Below, piece after piece: positions 11,826 through 23,500 of a DNA stretch of 64,000 bases. The translations under genes and the position numbers were made by a program. Below the pieces are notes generated by a model. It saw only the letters and a program-made list of their open reading frames with translations. It ran no database searches and was not told where the DNA came from. Location of the stretch: the NCBI RefSeq assembly GCF_033568475.1, contig NC_133123.1, forward strand, positions 18,338,622 through 18,402,621, in the 5' to 3' direction. The DNA is from Henckelia pumila. Taxonomy: Eukaryota > Streptophyta > Magnoliopsida > Lamiales > Gesneriaceae. Every line of letters starts with the position of its first letter. The stretch's first letter is position 1.

Positions 11826-12904
11826 GGATAATACTATGTGTAAATAGAATTTTACATAAAGAGTTATATACCCTATTAAATTAGAAAAGTATATCAAAAT
11901 TTTTTTAAAATTTTTTTATTTTCAACATACAATTATTTGTCTTTTTCAAAAAAAATTTAACAAAAATATTATTATTTTTTATTTTATTATTTATTGTGCA
12001 ATTTCAGGGGGTTTCAAAATTGAAACCGACCCGAGTTGACCATATAATTATCGGATTAAGGTTGAAGTTTTGGGGTTCAAGTTAGACCAGAAATATTTTA
12101 TTTTTTAAAATTTTTAACAAAATAATTAAATACACATAATAATAATCAATATATTTAGATTTAAATACATAATAATAAAATCTCACTTATATAGTTATAT
12201 ATAATTTAAATTTGAAAGTTCAAGTGTACAAAATTTAAAATATACTTACTACACAAAATAAAAATTATTTTAAAAATCAATGTTTTACAAAATAATTATT
12301 ACATATTGAAAATATATGATCCAAAATACAATAATTTTTTTCCCAAATATACAATATATAAAAATATAGTAAATATTTCTTAATTCTATAAATAAGTAAA
12401 AAAAAATTTAAAAAATTTCTCAAACCAAATCACAATAAATCAATGACGACGGACTCGAACTCAAATCACCTGATCAACCAAAACCTACATGATTTGATTT
12501 TTTAATTTTTTTTAACAAAATAATTAATTATTACACATAATAATATTAAATATATTTTAATTTAAATATATAATAAAAAAATCTCTCTTATATATGATTT
12601 AAATTTAAAATTTTAATTTTAAAATATATTTACTATAAAAAAAAATAGACAATTATTATTTTTTTGAACTCGGTAAATAATTATATTTTAAATTTTATAA
12701 AATAATTATTTTTGTTGAACTCATTAAAATTAATTCTATAAATAAGTAATAAAAAAAAATAATATTTTCGTTAAAATTCTATTCGAGCAAGAAATGAATT
12801 GTAGATTGAAAATAAAAAAAATTAATTGTTTTTTGAAATAATTTTCTAATTTAATAGAACGTTTATCTCTCTACGTAAAACTCTATGTACATATAGCATT
12901 ATCC
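11826..12904. mobile_element. 1.08-kb terminal-inverted-repeat element
   Basis: The left end GGATAATACTATGTGTAAAT pairs with the reverse complement of the right end, GGATAATGCTATATGTACAT. The match continues for about 65-70 bp (through TCTATTAAATTAGAAAA). The interior is AT-rich with an internal direct duplication of about 110 bp (near 12095 and 12508). No transposase is present. The flanks are (TTATA)-rich, so the target duplication cannot be read and the superfamily stays open. Confidence 0.65.
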
Positions 12905-12950
12905 ATTATACTATATTATATTATATTATATTATGGTAAATGTTATATGT

Positions 12951-13520
12951 TAATGGCAACGGGGCGGGTTTGGGCAAACCCGAGACCCGTCCCGCCCCGC
13001 CCCGTGGACCCGGCGGGTCCAATCCGGGTTAGACCCATTGGATCCGCCAAATTAAATATAATTTAAATTATATTAAATAAAATTTTAAATAAGTTAAAAA
13101 ATTAACAAATCCTTATTAAATTTATTTTTCAAATTTATATTAATATAATATTTAAGATAAAAAAATGTTTTTACAAGTTAAAATATATCATTTTAATTTA
13201 CATAATAATTAATAACTAAAAAAATCATAATAATATATTTTCATATTAAAAATATCATAATATATTAAAATTATTTAAATCTAAAAATATTATAAACTCA
13301 AATTAGGGATAAAGTATTGATTATGTAATATAAATAATATAATTATATATTGTTAATATATATACATATATAATTTATATTTATATTTAATATATATATT
13401 TTTTGACGTGGCGGGTCCGGTCAAACCCGGGACCCGTTCCGAACCCGCATATCGACCCGCTTGGCCGGGTTTAAACCTTCTCCGTCGGTTCGGGTTCTAA
13501 ACCCGACCCATTGTCATCCC
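12951..13520. mobile_element. MITE-like element with GC-rich ends
   Basis: The left end (TGGCAACGGGGCGGGTTTGG) and the right end (reverse complement GATGACAATGGGTCGGGTTT) are imperfect inverted repeats. Both are followed inward by GGGTCCGG-type tracts rich in GACCCG, with an AT-rich core between. A diverged relative sits in intron 1 of the PP2C gene (14751-15201). No coding capacity. Confidence 0.55.
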
Positions 13521-13664
13521 TATATATATGTACAACTATGGTTATAAATTGGGTTACAACTTGAATTATGCATTACAAAATTATCCATTGAAAAAATATT
13601 TCAAAAATGCATTTAGGATACTTTTGTAATTTTAATGTACTTTATAATCTAATGTGTAAGTCTC

Positions 13665-13799
13665 GATTGGGTCGATGTTGGCTTCAGGATACTCCCCGAA
13701 GCCAGGATCAATGGCCCGGATCAATTTTGCCTTCAAAGAAATCCAGGCCGTTGAATCCCCACCCCAACACTACCCGGATGGGGTAGGATTGATTGACTC
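13665..13799. mobile_element. 135-bp insertion flanked by a 9-bp repeat
   Basis: A GC-richer 135-bp segment is bracketed by GTAAGTCTC at 13656-13664 and 13800-13808, which looks like a target duplication. No clear inverted termini or poly(A) tail is visible, so the class is unknown; coincidence is possible because the repeat is short. Confidence 0.4.
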
Positions 13800-13924
13800 G
13801 TAAGTCTCATTGTACACATGGCATGATTCATTATATTATATTATATTATATTATATTATATTATATAAATAAAATGTAACACTTAATTATGTGTTTCTAA
13901 CGAAAATAAAGAATATTTGGTATT

Positions 13925-13936
13925 CTATATATATAT
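13925..13936 (+). promoter_or_regulatory. TATA box of the PP2C gene
   Basis: CTATATATATAT lies about 50 bp before the PP2C start codon, in a plausible place for a TATA element, giving a short 5' UTR. The surrounding DNA is TA-rich, which lowers certainty. Confidence 0.5.
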
Positions 13937-13981
13937 GATGAGCTTTGAGCCACCCTGAAGCACGTTCTAGCGACGGGAACG

Positions 13982-15872
13982 ATGGCTGATTCGAGCGAGG
14001 AGATGGTTCTCTGCTCAAAAGAAACGCGACAGGCTCGTCGGAAAAGGTCAGAAATTCATAAATTGAAATCGATGAGTCTGAATCTGGAGCTCGAATCCTA
14101 TCCCAAGAACATGAAGACCACTACCCCGGAAGAGGAGGAGCCGGAGAATATTAAAACCCGTGGGTTGGTATACGGACTCGTTTCGATGATGGGGCGGAGG
14201 AGAGTGATGGAGGATGCAGTCACGGTGGCCCCGGAGGGTAGTCTGGCCGGTGAATACTCGTTTTTCGCGGTGTACGACGGTCACGGCGGGGCTGTGGTGG
14301 CGGAAGTGTGCAGCGAGAGGCTTCACAAGTGTCTGGAGAATCACATAGAGAACGGGAAGAAGCTGCCGGAGGAGGATGATTTTGACTGGAAGACGGTCAT
14401 GGAGGAATGTTTTAGTAGAATCGACGAGGAATTAATCGACCAGATCATCAGTAAGGGGCAAGAGGAGAAAGCAGGCGGGCCGCCGGCGTCGGAGAGGATG
14501 ATGGGGTCTACGGCGGTGGTGGTGCTGGTCGGGAGGCGAGATCTGGTGGTGGCCAACTGCGGTGATTCCAGGGCGGTGCTCTGTCGAGGTGGTGCTCCGC
14601 TGCCTTTGTCAAGGGATCACAAGGTAAGAGAGAGTACTTTGCATTAATATCCATTTTTATTCCAAATTGAGACGACGACGTGTAATAAAGAAAACATTCT
14701 AGACCCTTTGTCTATTTATTTATTTTTATGTCCTTTTTTTTTTCGATAAAGATGATAATGAGTCGGATTTAAACCCGACTCCGTATTAAACCCATCTCGT
14801 TAGAGCAGGTCCACAAGCGGGTCTGGAGGAGGTCCCAGATTTGGTCAAACTCATCCCGTATTCTCCCCGCAAAGTGTATATATATACATATATAAATCTA
14901 AAATATACATGTATATATATAAATATAAATAAAATATATATGTAATATTAATAATATATAATTATATTTTTATTCTAAATAATTAATATTTTATCCATAT
15001 ATTTGAAATTAAATTTAATGATTTTTGTTAATTTATAAACTTTTAATTTTTTTTAATTTAATAAATTTAAAATTATTTAATTTTTGATGAGTCCAACAGA
15101 TATAAATCGGATTGGATCCGTCGGGTTGACATACCAAAAGGAGGCGGGATGGGTCTTGATTTAATCAAACCTATCTCATACTCGTCTCGTTGTCATTCCT
15201 AAACAAGTAGGATAAAATTACACAGTTATAAGTGGCTCTGTTTTTGAAATTATAAAATTATTAAACTCACAAATGACAAATCTCTTGGTTGGATAGTAGT
15301 TTTGTATATAACTTTCGTTAAAATTTTGATATTTTGTGAATATATATACATACAGCCCGATCGACCAGACGAGAAGGAGAGGGTTGAGGCTGCGGGAGGA
15401 AGTGTCATAAATCGGAAAGGTTGGCGTGTACAAGGGCTGCTTCCCACTTCAAGATCCATAGGTACATACTACATAACATATATAGTTTTGTGCCAAATTT
15501 TGATTTTATTCCCACTATATATATATACATTATACTCACGTTACTTATATATAACTCAAATTTAAATAATCTCCTCGACTAACAACAGGTGATCACCACT
15601 TGAAACCATACATCAGCTCCCAGCCGGAAGTAACGGTCACGAGGCGAACCGGATCCGACGACTTCCTGATAATAGCGACGGACGGCCTGTGGGACATGGT
15701 ATCCAACGACGTAGCATGCCAAGTTGTTGAACAGTGTCTCCGTGGGGGACCAGATCAGAGTCCGCCTGAGGGGCACCGCGCCTCGCACGCGGCCGCAACC
15801 TTAGTCGAGCTGGCGATTGCCAAGGGAAGCAGAGATAACATCACGGTCATCGTCGTGCTGCTGCGGGAATAA
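13982..15872 (+). CDS. Protein phosphatase 2C, clade-A-like (AHG1-like)
   Basis: Three exons (13982-14623, 15356-15461, 15589-15872) encode 343 residues. It is a Mg/Mn-dependent Ser/Thr phosphatase of the family that includes the ABA-signalling PP2Cs, which dephosphorylate SnRK2 kinases. All PP2C signatures are present: MED (76-78), VYDGHGG (97-103), [15 protein letters not shown] (192-200), SRDHKPDRPDE across exon junction 1, ATDGLWD (279-285) and [11 protein letters not shown] near the C-terminus. Exon 2 reads [10 protein letters not shown] where ABI1-type enzymes have a W one residue before NG; here that position is R234. This tryptophan locks into ABA-bound PYR/PYL receptors, and AHG1 is the known clade member lacking it, so an AHG1-like, receptor-insensitive enzyme is inferred. 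The N-terminus is short, without organelle signals. Intron 1 (732 bp) hosts a MITE. Confidence 0.88.
14751..15201. mobile_element. MITE-like element inside PP2C intron 1
   Basis: The left end (GATGATAATGAGTCGGATTT) and right end (reverse complement AGGAATGACAACGAGACGAG) mirror each other and resemble the ends of 12951-13520. AT-rich core, no coding capacity. It makes up most of the 732-bp intron and leaves the splice sites intact. Confidence 0.5.
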
Positions 15873-16237
15873 TAAAAGATGCAACAAATCATGTAATAAC
15901 TTGTAGCTCATGAGTGTTTGGTCCTTAATTTCTTTTGTAATGTTTTGTGCAATATAATGTTCTTGGTTTTCTAGGATTTCAAATGTGTTTTGTGTGTGTG
16001 TAGAAATCCATCTTATGTTGAGCTGGTTCTTTTTTTCCTCGTGCTTTGTGAGAGTTGCTGACTTGCTGTTGTGCATTAAGAAGTCGTGTTTTTTAATGAA
16101 AATGTTGTGTTTTGATAGTTTAATTAAGGTGATTTTTTTCTTTGTAATTTCTTTTTTGGTTATCCTCCTTTCAACAGTATTAGAAAATTGTTTCAAACGA
16201 ATTACGATATAGTGGTATTAACTTCTTTTCATGATAT

Positions 16238-16781
16238 TGTTAGGTATTCAATCAAAGTCATACATTGTAAGATCAAGGAAAGATCATGGTTTAATATATG
16301 AAATGATATCTTCATTGGTATTAGGTTTTTTGGTTGGTTTCAAAAGCAAAATCATGAGGCTTGTGCCCAAAGTGGACAATATCGTACCAATGTGAGATAT
16401 CGGATTCCATTGATTAACAAATGACGCCGTCTGTGGGAACGAATCATGGTCTGATCGAAACAATGTGGGTGGAATCCTCGAAGACTTGAACGAAGGAGGG
16501 TGAGGGCTCCCGATAAGATCCGTGATAAGCTCTCGAGGGTGATGCTCCCGATATTTCATGTAAGGCGTGCGGTCCATTGCATTGAAGAGGAGTGATCTCG
16601 ACTCTCGATTGGAGGATGGATTGAGGGGAGGCTCGGACCATGTGAATGATCGTGGGACTTCGTTTGAGAGGAAGATTGTTGAGTATTCAATCAAATCCCA
16701 CATTGAAAGATCAATAAAAGATCATGAGTTAATATATGAAATAATATCTCCATTGGTATGATCGGATTCCATTGATTAATT
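16238..16781 (+). mobile_element. TRIM-like miniature LTR element
   Basis: Two direct repeats, 16238-16419 and 16677-16781, begin TGTT.GGTATTCAATC or TGTTGAGTATTCAATC. The left one ends GATTAACA, so it has TG...CA ends. Just inside it is ACGCCGTCTGTGGGAAC, a sequence typical of the internal start of plant LTR elements. The block is flanked by GATAT at 16233-16237 and 16782-16786, a 5-bp target duplication. The interior (about 260 bp) is non-coding. The terminal repeats differ in length and have diverged, so this is an old fossil. It lies about 370 bp beyond the PP2C stop. Confidence 0.65.
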
Positions 16782-16789
16782 GATATAAA

Positions 16790-17724
16790 CCTCTTTCAAT
16801 AAAGTTTGTTAAATTCAAATGATCGTGGTTAATTGAGTATTTAAATCAAAGGGAGGCATTTCAAATTGAATGCTTTAAATTCGAGTGAGGTTGGGATTCA
16901 AAAGATTGTTGTTTCTTGAGTATTGAGTTGCTAATCAAATTGAACTCGATTTACACCCAAATTTTTTATTTTTCTGGGTGTTGAAATTATTATATTTTAA
17001 CTTTTATAGGTTAAAAATAGGTCAATATCATTTGTGCATGTTATACTATATACAAATGCATATTGCGGTGAACATGAATATACAAAATATATACATATAT
17101 AGTACATTATATTTTTGTTGACAACATATAGTAAATTTTATTTCTAAAATAATATATTTTGTTATTAATTTATCTACTAATCTGGTCTAAATAATATATG
17201 AATGTATTTTGCATTTCTCTAAATTTATATTTATTTAAAATTATTTTATAACTCGCTGTAAATTAATCCAACACATGATAAAGTAAAATTAAGCTTCCAA
17301 CAATTTTAAATAATTCATCGCATATTGTTTAGCATATGAATTAATTTGCTTCATCTATCCATCATTTAATCTATCAAGCATTTAATAATGCAACTTGGTG
17401 AATTAAATCCCAAGAAGATCGCAGGAAGCCAGAAACTGCAAAGAATTAGTTAACAACTTTCAAAATTTACATTGCAGGTAGTGAGGTAGAGGAGCTGGGA
17501 AGTCGAGGTCTCGAGGAAACAACTCAAAGAACCAAGCGAAAAATGAGAAAACGAGATTAGGTTAAAGTAGTTGCAAGAAAGTGAGAAAAATATATGCATT
17601 ACCGTTGTCAAGTGAGGCTGTTGGTGGACCTGTTAATGTTGTTATTAGTGGGTTATTGGAAGAACCAAATGAAGAATCCGTCGATTAAAAGAGAAAAAAC
17701 AATGCGGAAATGAAAAAACAGTTA
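16790..17724. other. Intergenic, nothing recognised
   Basis: AT-rich sequence without supported genes or clear repeats; 17400-17690 is somewhat less AT-rich but has no long frame or motif. Confidence 0.4.
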
Positions 17725-19341
17725 TTTGCACCAAATACTCTTGTGAAATATTGAAAATATACATTTATTCCCTGTGAAATTTTAATAAACATTTTCAACC
17801 TTAATTTTTTTTATAAAATTAGCATATGTGTCTCTTCATATGAGTTATTGTTGCGTATGCGTCACTCATGCGACTAGACAAACCTTTTGATTTGTTATTT
17901 TGCACCAAATACTCCTATGAAATATTAAAAATATATATTTGGCCCCTTGAGAGTATAATTTTTAAGGGCAATTTGCTCAAAAATCCCCAAATGCAAACAT
18001 GTTTTGCTTTGGGGTCCCTAGTCATAAAGTGTGGTACAAAACAATACAATATGTGGTACAAAATCATACAAGATGTGGTAAAAATTAACAAAAAATGTGG
18101 TACAAAAAAATGGCTAGGGAGTGCAGAGCAAAACATGTTTGCATTGGGAATTTTTGAGCAATTTGCACAATTTTTAAATCTATTTAACTCATAATACACA
18201 ATTTTTATAAAGATTCAATTATAAAATATATATCAAACATTTTTTATTATATTAATTTTTATTTTTATTTTAAATATATTATTCTTAATTAATTTTTTTC
18301 TAAAAAAATATTATTACTTTATCTTGCTATCATTATTTTATTAAACTCACTTCGTGTTTCCAACTTTTCCATTAAAAATGCATTCATAAACAAGGATTTA
18401 AATACCTAAAAGTACCAAATATTGAACCAAAATGATAAGTTCATGCATATTACTTTTTCGATTTAGGAACTATATAGTATTGAACCAAAATCTAAATTTT
18501 TCGAGAATATGCATTGTACAATTTGCAGTAAATAAAAAAAGTGGTTATATAATGATAAAATTTACTATTAAAATATATTTTTCGCATAACTAATACTAAG
18601 ATAAAATTACTAATATTTTTCATAGTTATTTAATTACAAATATTATTTTATTCAATTAAATATATAATTAATAGTAAATTTTAACATTATATAACCATTT
18701 TATTATTTTTATTATTTATTGAAAATTGTGCAATGCATCTTCTAAAAAATATTAGATTTTAGTTCAATATTATATAGTTCTAAATCGAAAAAGTAATATG
18801 CTTGAACTTATCATTTTAGTTCAATATTTTGATACTTTTGCGTATTTAATCCTTGTTTATGAATGCATATTTAATGAAAAAGTTGGAAAAATGAAGTGAG
18901 TTTAATAAAAGAATGATAACAAGATAAATTAATAATATTTTTTTTAGAAACAAATTAATTAAGAATAATAAATTTAAAATAAAAAAATTAATAAAATAAA
19001 AAATGTTTGATAAATATTTTATAATTGGATCTTACTAAAATTGTGTATTATGAGTTGAATATATTTAAAAATTATATTCTCAAGGGGTCAAATATGTAAT
19101 TTTTAATATTTCAAATGGATATTTGGTGCAAAAAAAATCAAAATGTTATTTCACAGGGGTATTTGGTGCAAAAAAATCAAAATGTTTGCTCAGTCGCATG
19201 AGTGGCGCGTGCACAACAATCACTCATATGAAGGGGCACGTGTGCTAATTTTATAAAAGGTCAGAGTTGAAAATGCTTACTAAAATTTCCCAGAAAATAA
19301 ATAAATATTTTAATATTTCACAAAGGATATTTGGTGCAAAA
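17725..19341. repeat. 1.6-kb foldback (inverted repeat) element
   Basis: The left arm from TTTGCACCAAATA (17725) is mirrored by the right arm ending TATTTGGTGCAAA (19341). Paired landmarks are CATATGAGT (17837) with ACTCATATG (19222), CATGCGACT with AGTCGCATG, GGCCCCTTGAGA with TCTCAAGGGGTC, and AAACAAGGATTTAAATA with TATTTAATCCTTGTTT. The arms are about 700-800 bp each and meet near 18610-18640. The left arm is longer because it carries a later 203-bp MITE. No protein is encoded. It may be a foldback transposon or an inverted duplication. Confidence 0.8.
17966..18168 (+). mobile_element. Mutator-like MITE, copy 1, 9-bp TSD
   Basis: This 203-bp element has about 40-bp inverted ends (GGGCAATTTGCTCAAAAATC on the left; GTGCAAATTGCTCAAAAATT read inward from the right), both followed by GCAAACATGTTTTGCT. 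It is flanked by AATTTTTAA at 17957-17965 and 18169-18177. A 9-bp duplication is typical of Mutator-like elements. The core repeats TGTGGTACAAAA several times. The other arm of the surrounding foldback has the same locus without the insertion and with one AATTTTTAA. Copy 2 lies inverted at 58633-58811. Confidence 0.85.
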
Positions 19342-20084
19342 TGTACAAAGCACTAAATCATACCAAATAAGTGCAATTTTAGTTTCAAGCTAGTTAAGTT
19401 ATATTCAAATCCAAGGTGGTTATAACTTATAACTGATGATTGAATCGAAACTCACGATAACTTACTGAAAGTTAAATTTTTTTGTTATTATTATTATTAT
19501 TATTATTATTTTGAAAAATGCTGTGTGTACCATAGGCAAAAATGGGAATCAAACAATACATTATCTATTTATATTAATTTAAATCATATAATCATAATAT
19601 ATCATGTATAATTCGAATATAATATTCTGAAAATTAATATGTCGTTCATTTTTTTTTCATGCTTAATATATCAACATTAATTTTAAATTTTAAAGTGACA
19701 CATGAACTAGACAACTATAATATATTCTTGCTGAGATATACCTTATACTAAAGGTTATGTTTTATGTACGATGATGGTTAAAATTAGTTTAAATATTGCA
19801 TTTGAAATTATAAAATCATCTTAAACGTATTGAAAGAGTTTTTTTAAATAAAATGAAAAAATAATTTTGTGATTTCAAATGTAATGTATAACCCTCATTT
19901 CTACCTATTATATTTTCCTTCTTTTAATACAAAAATAAATGTGTTTAAATATTATAATAATTTTTTTTTGAAAGAGTTGAATATTATAGTTAACTGCTGA
20001 AATAGGAAGGATGCAGTGTTTTGGGTGTATATGTAAATAAGTATAAATCCGAAGACAATTATGCAATTTATTTTATTTTATTAT
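19342..20084. other. AT-rich intergenic stretch
   Basis: Contains a short ATT microsatellite near 19484-19510 and no gene. The sequence becomes GC-richer from about 20100, where the primase promoter/5' UTR begins. Confidence 0.4.
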
Positions 20085-20119
20085 TTATACTTCAGAGTTT
20101 AGAGCCGCATCAACATTCA

Positions 20120-20155
20120 CCCGCCAAATCCGTAGCGCACTCGTGTTTTCCCGCC
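20120..20155 (+). promoter_or_regulatory. Two E2F-type sites before the primase gene
   Basis: CCCGCCAAA at 20120-20128 (TTTGGCGGG on the other strand) and TTTCCCGCC at 20147-20155 both fit the E2F consensus WTTSSCSS. They lie 360-400 bp before the start codon, in the GC-rich block that should hold the promoter or 5' UTR. E2F/DP control of DNA primase and other S-phase genes is well established, which makes these sites credible. Confidence 0.7.
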
Positions 20156-20516
20156 ATTTTCCGACCTCCCTGCTCCTCCGCCTTCTGATCCGGACTCCGC
20201 CGTTGCGTCCGGCGGAGGAAGGTCCATTACAAGGACTCCCACTTCGAGAGAGGGAAAAATAGCTCGTCTCCGATTGGCTCTGGTTCTTTACCGTAAGGAG
20301 CGGCGGTCGCAAGCCTTTTCAAAGACGGAAGGTCCGCCGTCCCATTCTCTCGTTCGTAAGTTCATCTGCCTGTGACTGCTAATCTGCACGTGATTGCGGA
20401 TATTCAGCTGTAATTTTTCAGGTTCAGGGTTTTAAAATTTAGTTTTCTATCTGTAGTCTGGGACCAATTGATTCGTGTTCTCCGCGTGCTTTGCCGGGAA
20501 AATTGAATTTTTTGAA

Positions 20517-23500
20517 ATGGTTGGAGAAAGAGTTGCGGACGAAAGGGAAGATATGGAAATTGACGGAGTAAAAGCAGAGAAAAAGATTACTAATGAAATT
20601 CCGGATGGGTTCAATGCCAATTTCCTCAAAATTTACTATGGTAATTTTGTCGAGTTTGCTTCGAACCTTTTTTCAACTTCATTGATTTCTGCGATTGAAT
20701 TCTATTTGTATGATTTTACCTGTTTCCACCGATCCGCTCTGTGGGTAACAACCGTTGGAAAGATATGATTGAATCTCCATCTTTCATTTTTGAGATGTTT
20801 CATTGGATTGGGATGGAGATTTCTTCACATTGCTCAGGTGGAAAAATCAAACGCATCTCTAGAATTGAAATGGAGAATTATTTCTGAATTTGTTTCACTG
20901 CACTTCATTGAAACACATGCTTGCAGATATGATCTTGATCATCATGATGCCTTTTTCCTCCAATAAAGCAATAATTTTATAAACAGAATTTCTGAAGCTA
21001 TTTTTATCTTTTCAGGAAAGTTTTTTCCATACGCTGATATGCATAAATGGATGTCATATGGAAACGGTGATCCTCATTTTTCATTAGCATGATTTATAGG
21101 TACTCGTGTTTCTTTATTGCTTTCCGTTCACTTTTCTTAACTGTATGTTTTGGTTGATTACTTGTAGATGGAAAACATCCTGGGTGTGATCACTCCTACT
21201 TTGGGCGAAGAGAGTTTTCTTTTACTTTGGATAATGACATTTATTTGCGGTTTCAGTCCTTCAACAGTTCTGCCGAACTGGAAAAGGCCATAAAGGAGAA
21301 ATGCCCTTTCAAAATTGACATAGGTCCTGTTTATAGTGTGGATGTAAGTATAGCTTAATTAACATTTGTATAGATGGTTGTTGGTAGTGATATTTATCTT
21401 TTTATTTTGTGGATCTCGCCGGTAATTATACGGTAGGATTATATAGGATACTTTGAATTAAAAAAAATATTGCATTGTATTAAAAGGTAGTTATACTTCA
21501 CCATTTTGAAATTGATATTGCTTTGCGATGTTCTTGTCAGTGCAATAGTTTTTTGTTCTTTTCTTCGCCATCTGTATTGTTTCCCTTTATGTTGCAGCCT
21601 GCAAAGAGGCATGCTTATTCCCAGTCTGGTGATAATGTTTTCACACCAGTGGAGAGAGAACTTATATTTGATATAGTAAGTCACTTTTCTCTCATACTTT
21701 TGATTTGATTGTTTAAATATCATACAGAAGGCAATATAACCATTTCTAAGGAAGCATAGATTTGACCTCCGGACATTTTCTCTGGTAGGATATATCGGAT
21801 TACGACGATGTTCGGTATTGCTGTTCGGGAGCTGATGTTTGCCCAGAATGCTGGCCATTGATGACAGTAGCTATCAAAGTGATTGATAAAGCGCTTAGAG
21901 GTTTGAAGTGAAGCATTATAAAAAAATATTCAAATCGTTCAACAGTCATTTTGATGTTATGATGGGTTGACGAACGAGAGTGTTGAGAAAACAAAAATTA
22001 GATACCAAACATGCAAATTACTTTCCCAATGTTCAGTCGTATAAACAATATGTCTAAAGTTGGTGTTATTCTGGTGATATATGTGGGTGCACAGACCTGC
22101 AGATAAAGACAATAATACATCAACTATATATCTAATGTTGGTGTTATGCTGGTGATATATGAGGGTGCATCGTCTACAGGCCTGTAGAGAAACAGTGCGA
22201 TAATACAATATTCATTTTAAGCTTTTCTGGACTGATGAGGATGCATAACATTGATTGTAGTTTGATTTGGAAAACAAAACTTTCCAAATCTTAACATCTA
22301 TGATGTTTCTTATCGTGTGTTTATAATAACTAAGATGGGTTTACTCTGTCTCCTGTTGCTGTGACTTTCATTGTAAGTTGTAAGTAACCCTTCGCTCTTG
22401 CTGGTTAACACCATGAATTCAGCCATGTCTGTTAATTGTTTCTTGAGCAGTGTCCCCTGCAACGAAAGAAAAAATGCTTGTCTGAGTTTATTTGGATGCT
22501 TTGTCTAACACGTCCATGTCCATGCTAACCATATATATGCTTCTCTCTGCAGATGATTTCGGATTTAACCACATCTTATGGGTATACAGCGGCCGTCGTG
22601 GTGTTCATTGTTGGGTTTGTGATGGGAAAGCACGAAGGTAATGGTGCATTATTTGAGGATTAGTTCAAATGATCTACAGTTTCTAGCTGCTAACTGCAAA
22701 CTAAACTCTATTAATTACTAGGTTGAGAAATGAACAAAGGGCTGCTATTGCAGAATATTTACACGTCCACAAGGTTATTTACATTCTTTGTGAACAACTG
22801 ATGTCAGTTGTCTATTCAACTTATGCTGTTCTGTGTTAAAAGCGTTTTTTCCTTCTTCAGGGAAATGAAAATAGCCTTAAAAAAGTTTCCCTTGAGGGTG
22901 GTTTCTCACTACATCCTTTCTTAGCGTAAGCGTATGATAGATATGATTTATAAATCATATGTGATCCATACCACCAATTACACTCTTTGTAATGTTGCAG
23001 GAGATCATACACCGATATTTTGAAAGATTTTTTTGAGGGAGAGTTCCTTGCAAATCAACAATTGTTTTCGGATGAGGAAAGATGTGAAAAGATATTGGGA
23101 ATGATTCCTGATGAATGTATGCTAACATGATTTCCTATTGTTTTCCTCTTTATTTCCTATTGTTTTCCTCTTTCATGGTTAAGTTATTTACTGCCTAAGT
23201 AATGCAGCTATTACTTCTGAGCTGCGAGGGAAGTGGCAGGATAACAAGCGCTCTCGTGATGATGTTAATGTTGCTAGATGGGGCCATCTTAAACACTTTC
23301 TGCAATCTGGAAAACAGAAGGTAGTCCTCATGGCAATCATGTTAGTACCGTTTTATTACTTTCTATGAAGGCACAGCTAGTAAAAGGAAACTACAGCTAT
23401 AAAAACGACAAACTCTAGAAGAAATGAGATACTTGATGATTGGCTCCCTTCATTTAAATTACTAATTCGAGTGTTTTGGACTTTTTAGAAGATAAACGTG

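Noticed and set aside
15801-16196. 131-residue minus-strand open frame beyond the PP2C
   Set aside because: AT-rich Lys/Ile/Asn composition, overlaps the PP2C 3' UTR, no motif.
16284-16703. 139-residue minus-strand open frame
   Set aside because: Falls inside the TRIM-like element and has no recognisable domain.
20085-20312. Minus-strand Arg-rich open frame before the primase gene
   Set aside because: Lies in the GC-rich promoter/leader; composition explains it and there is no motif.
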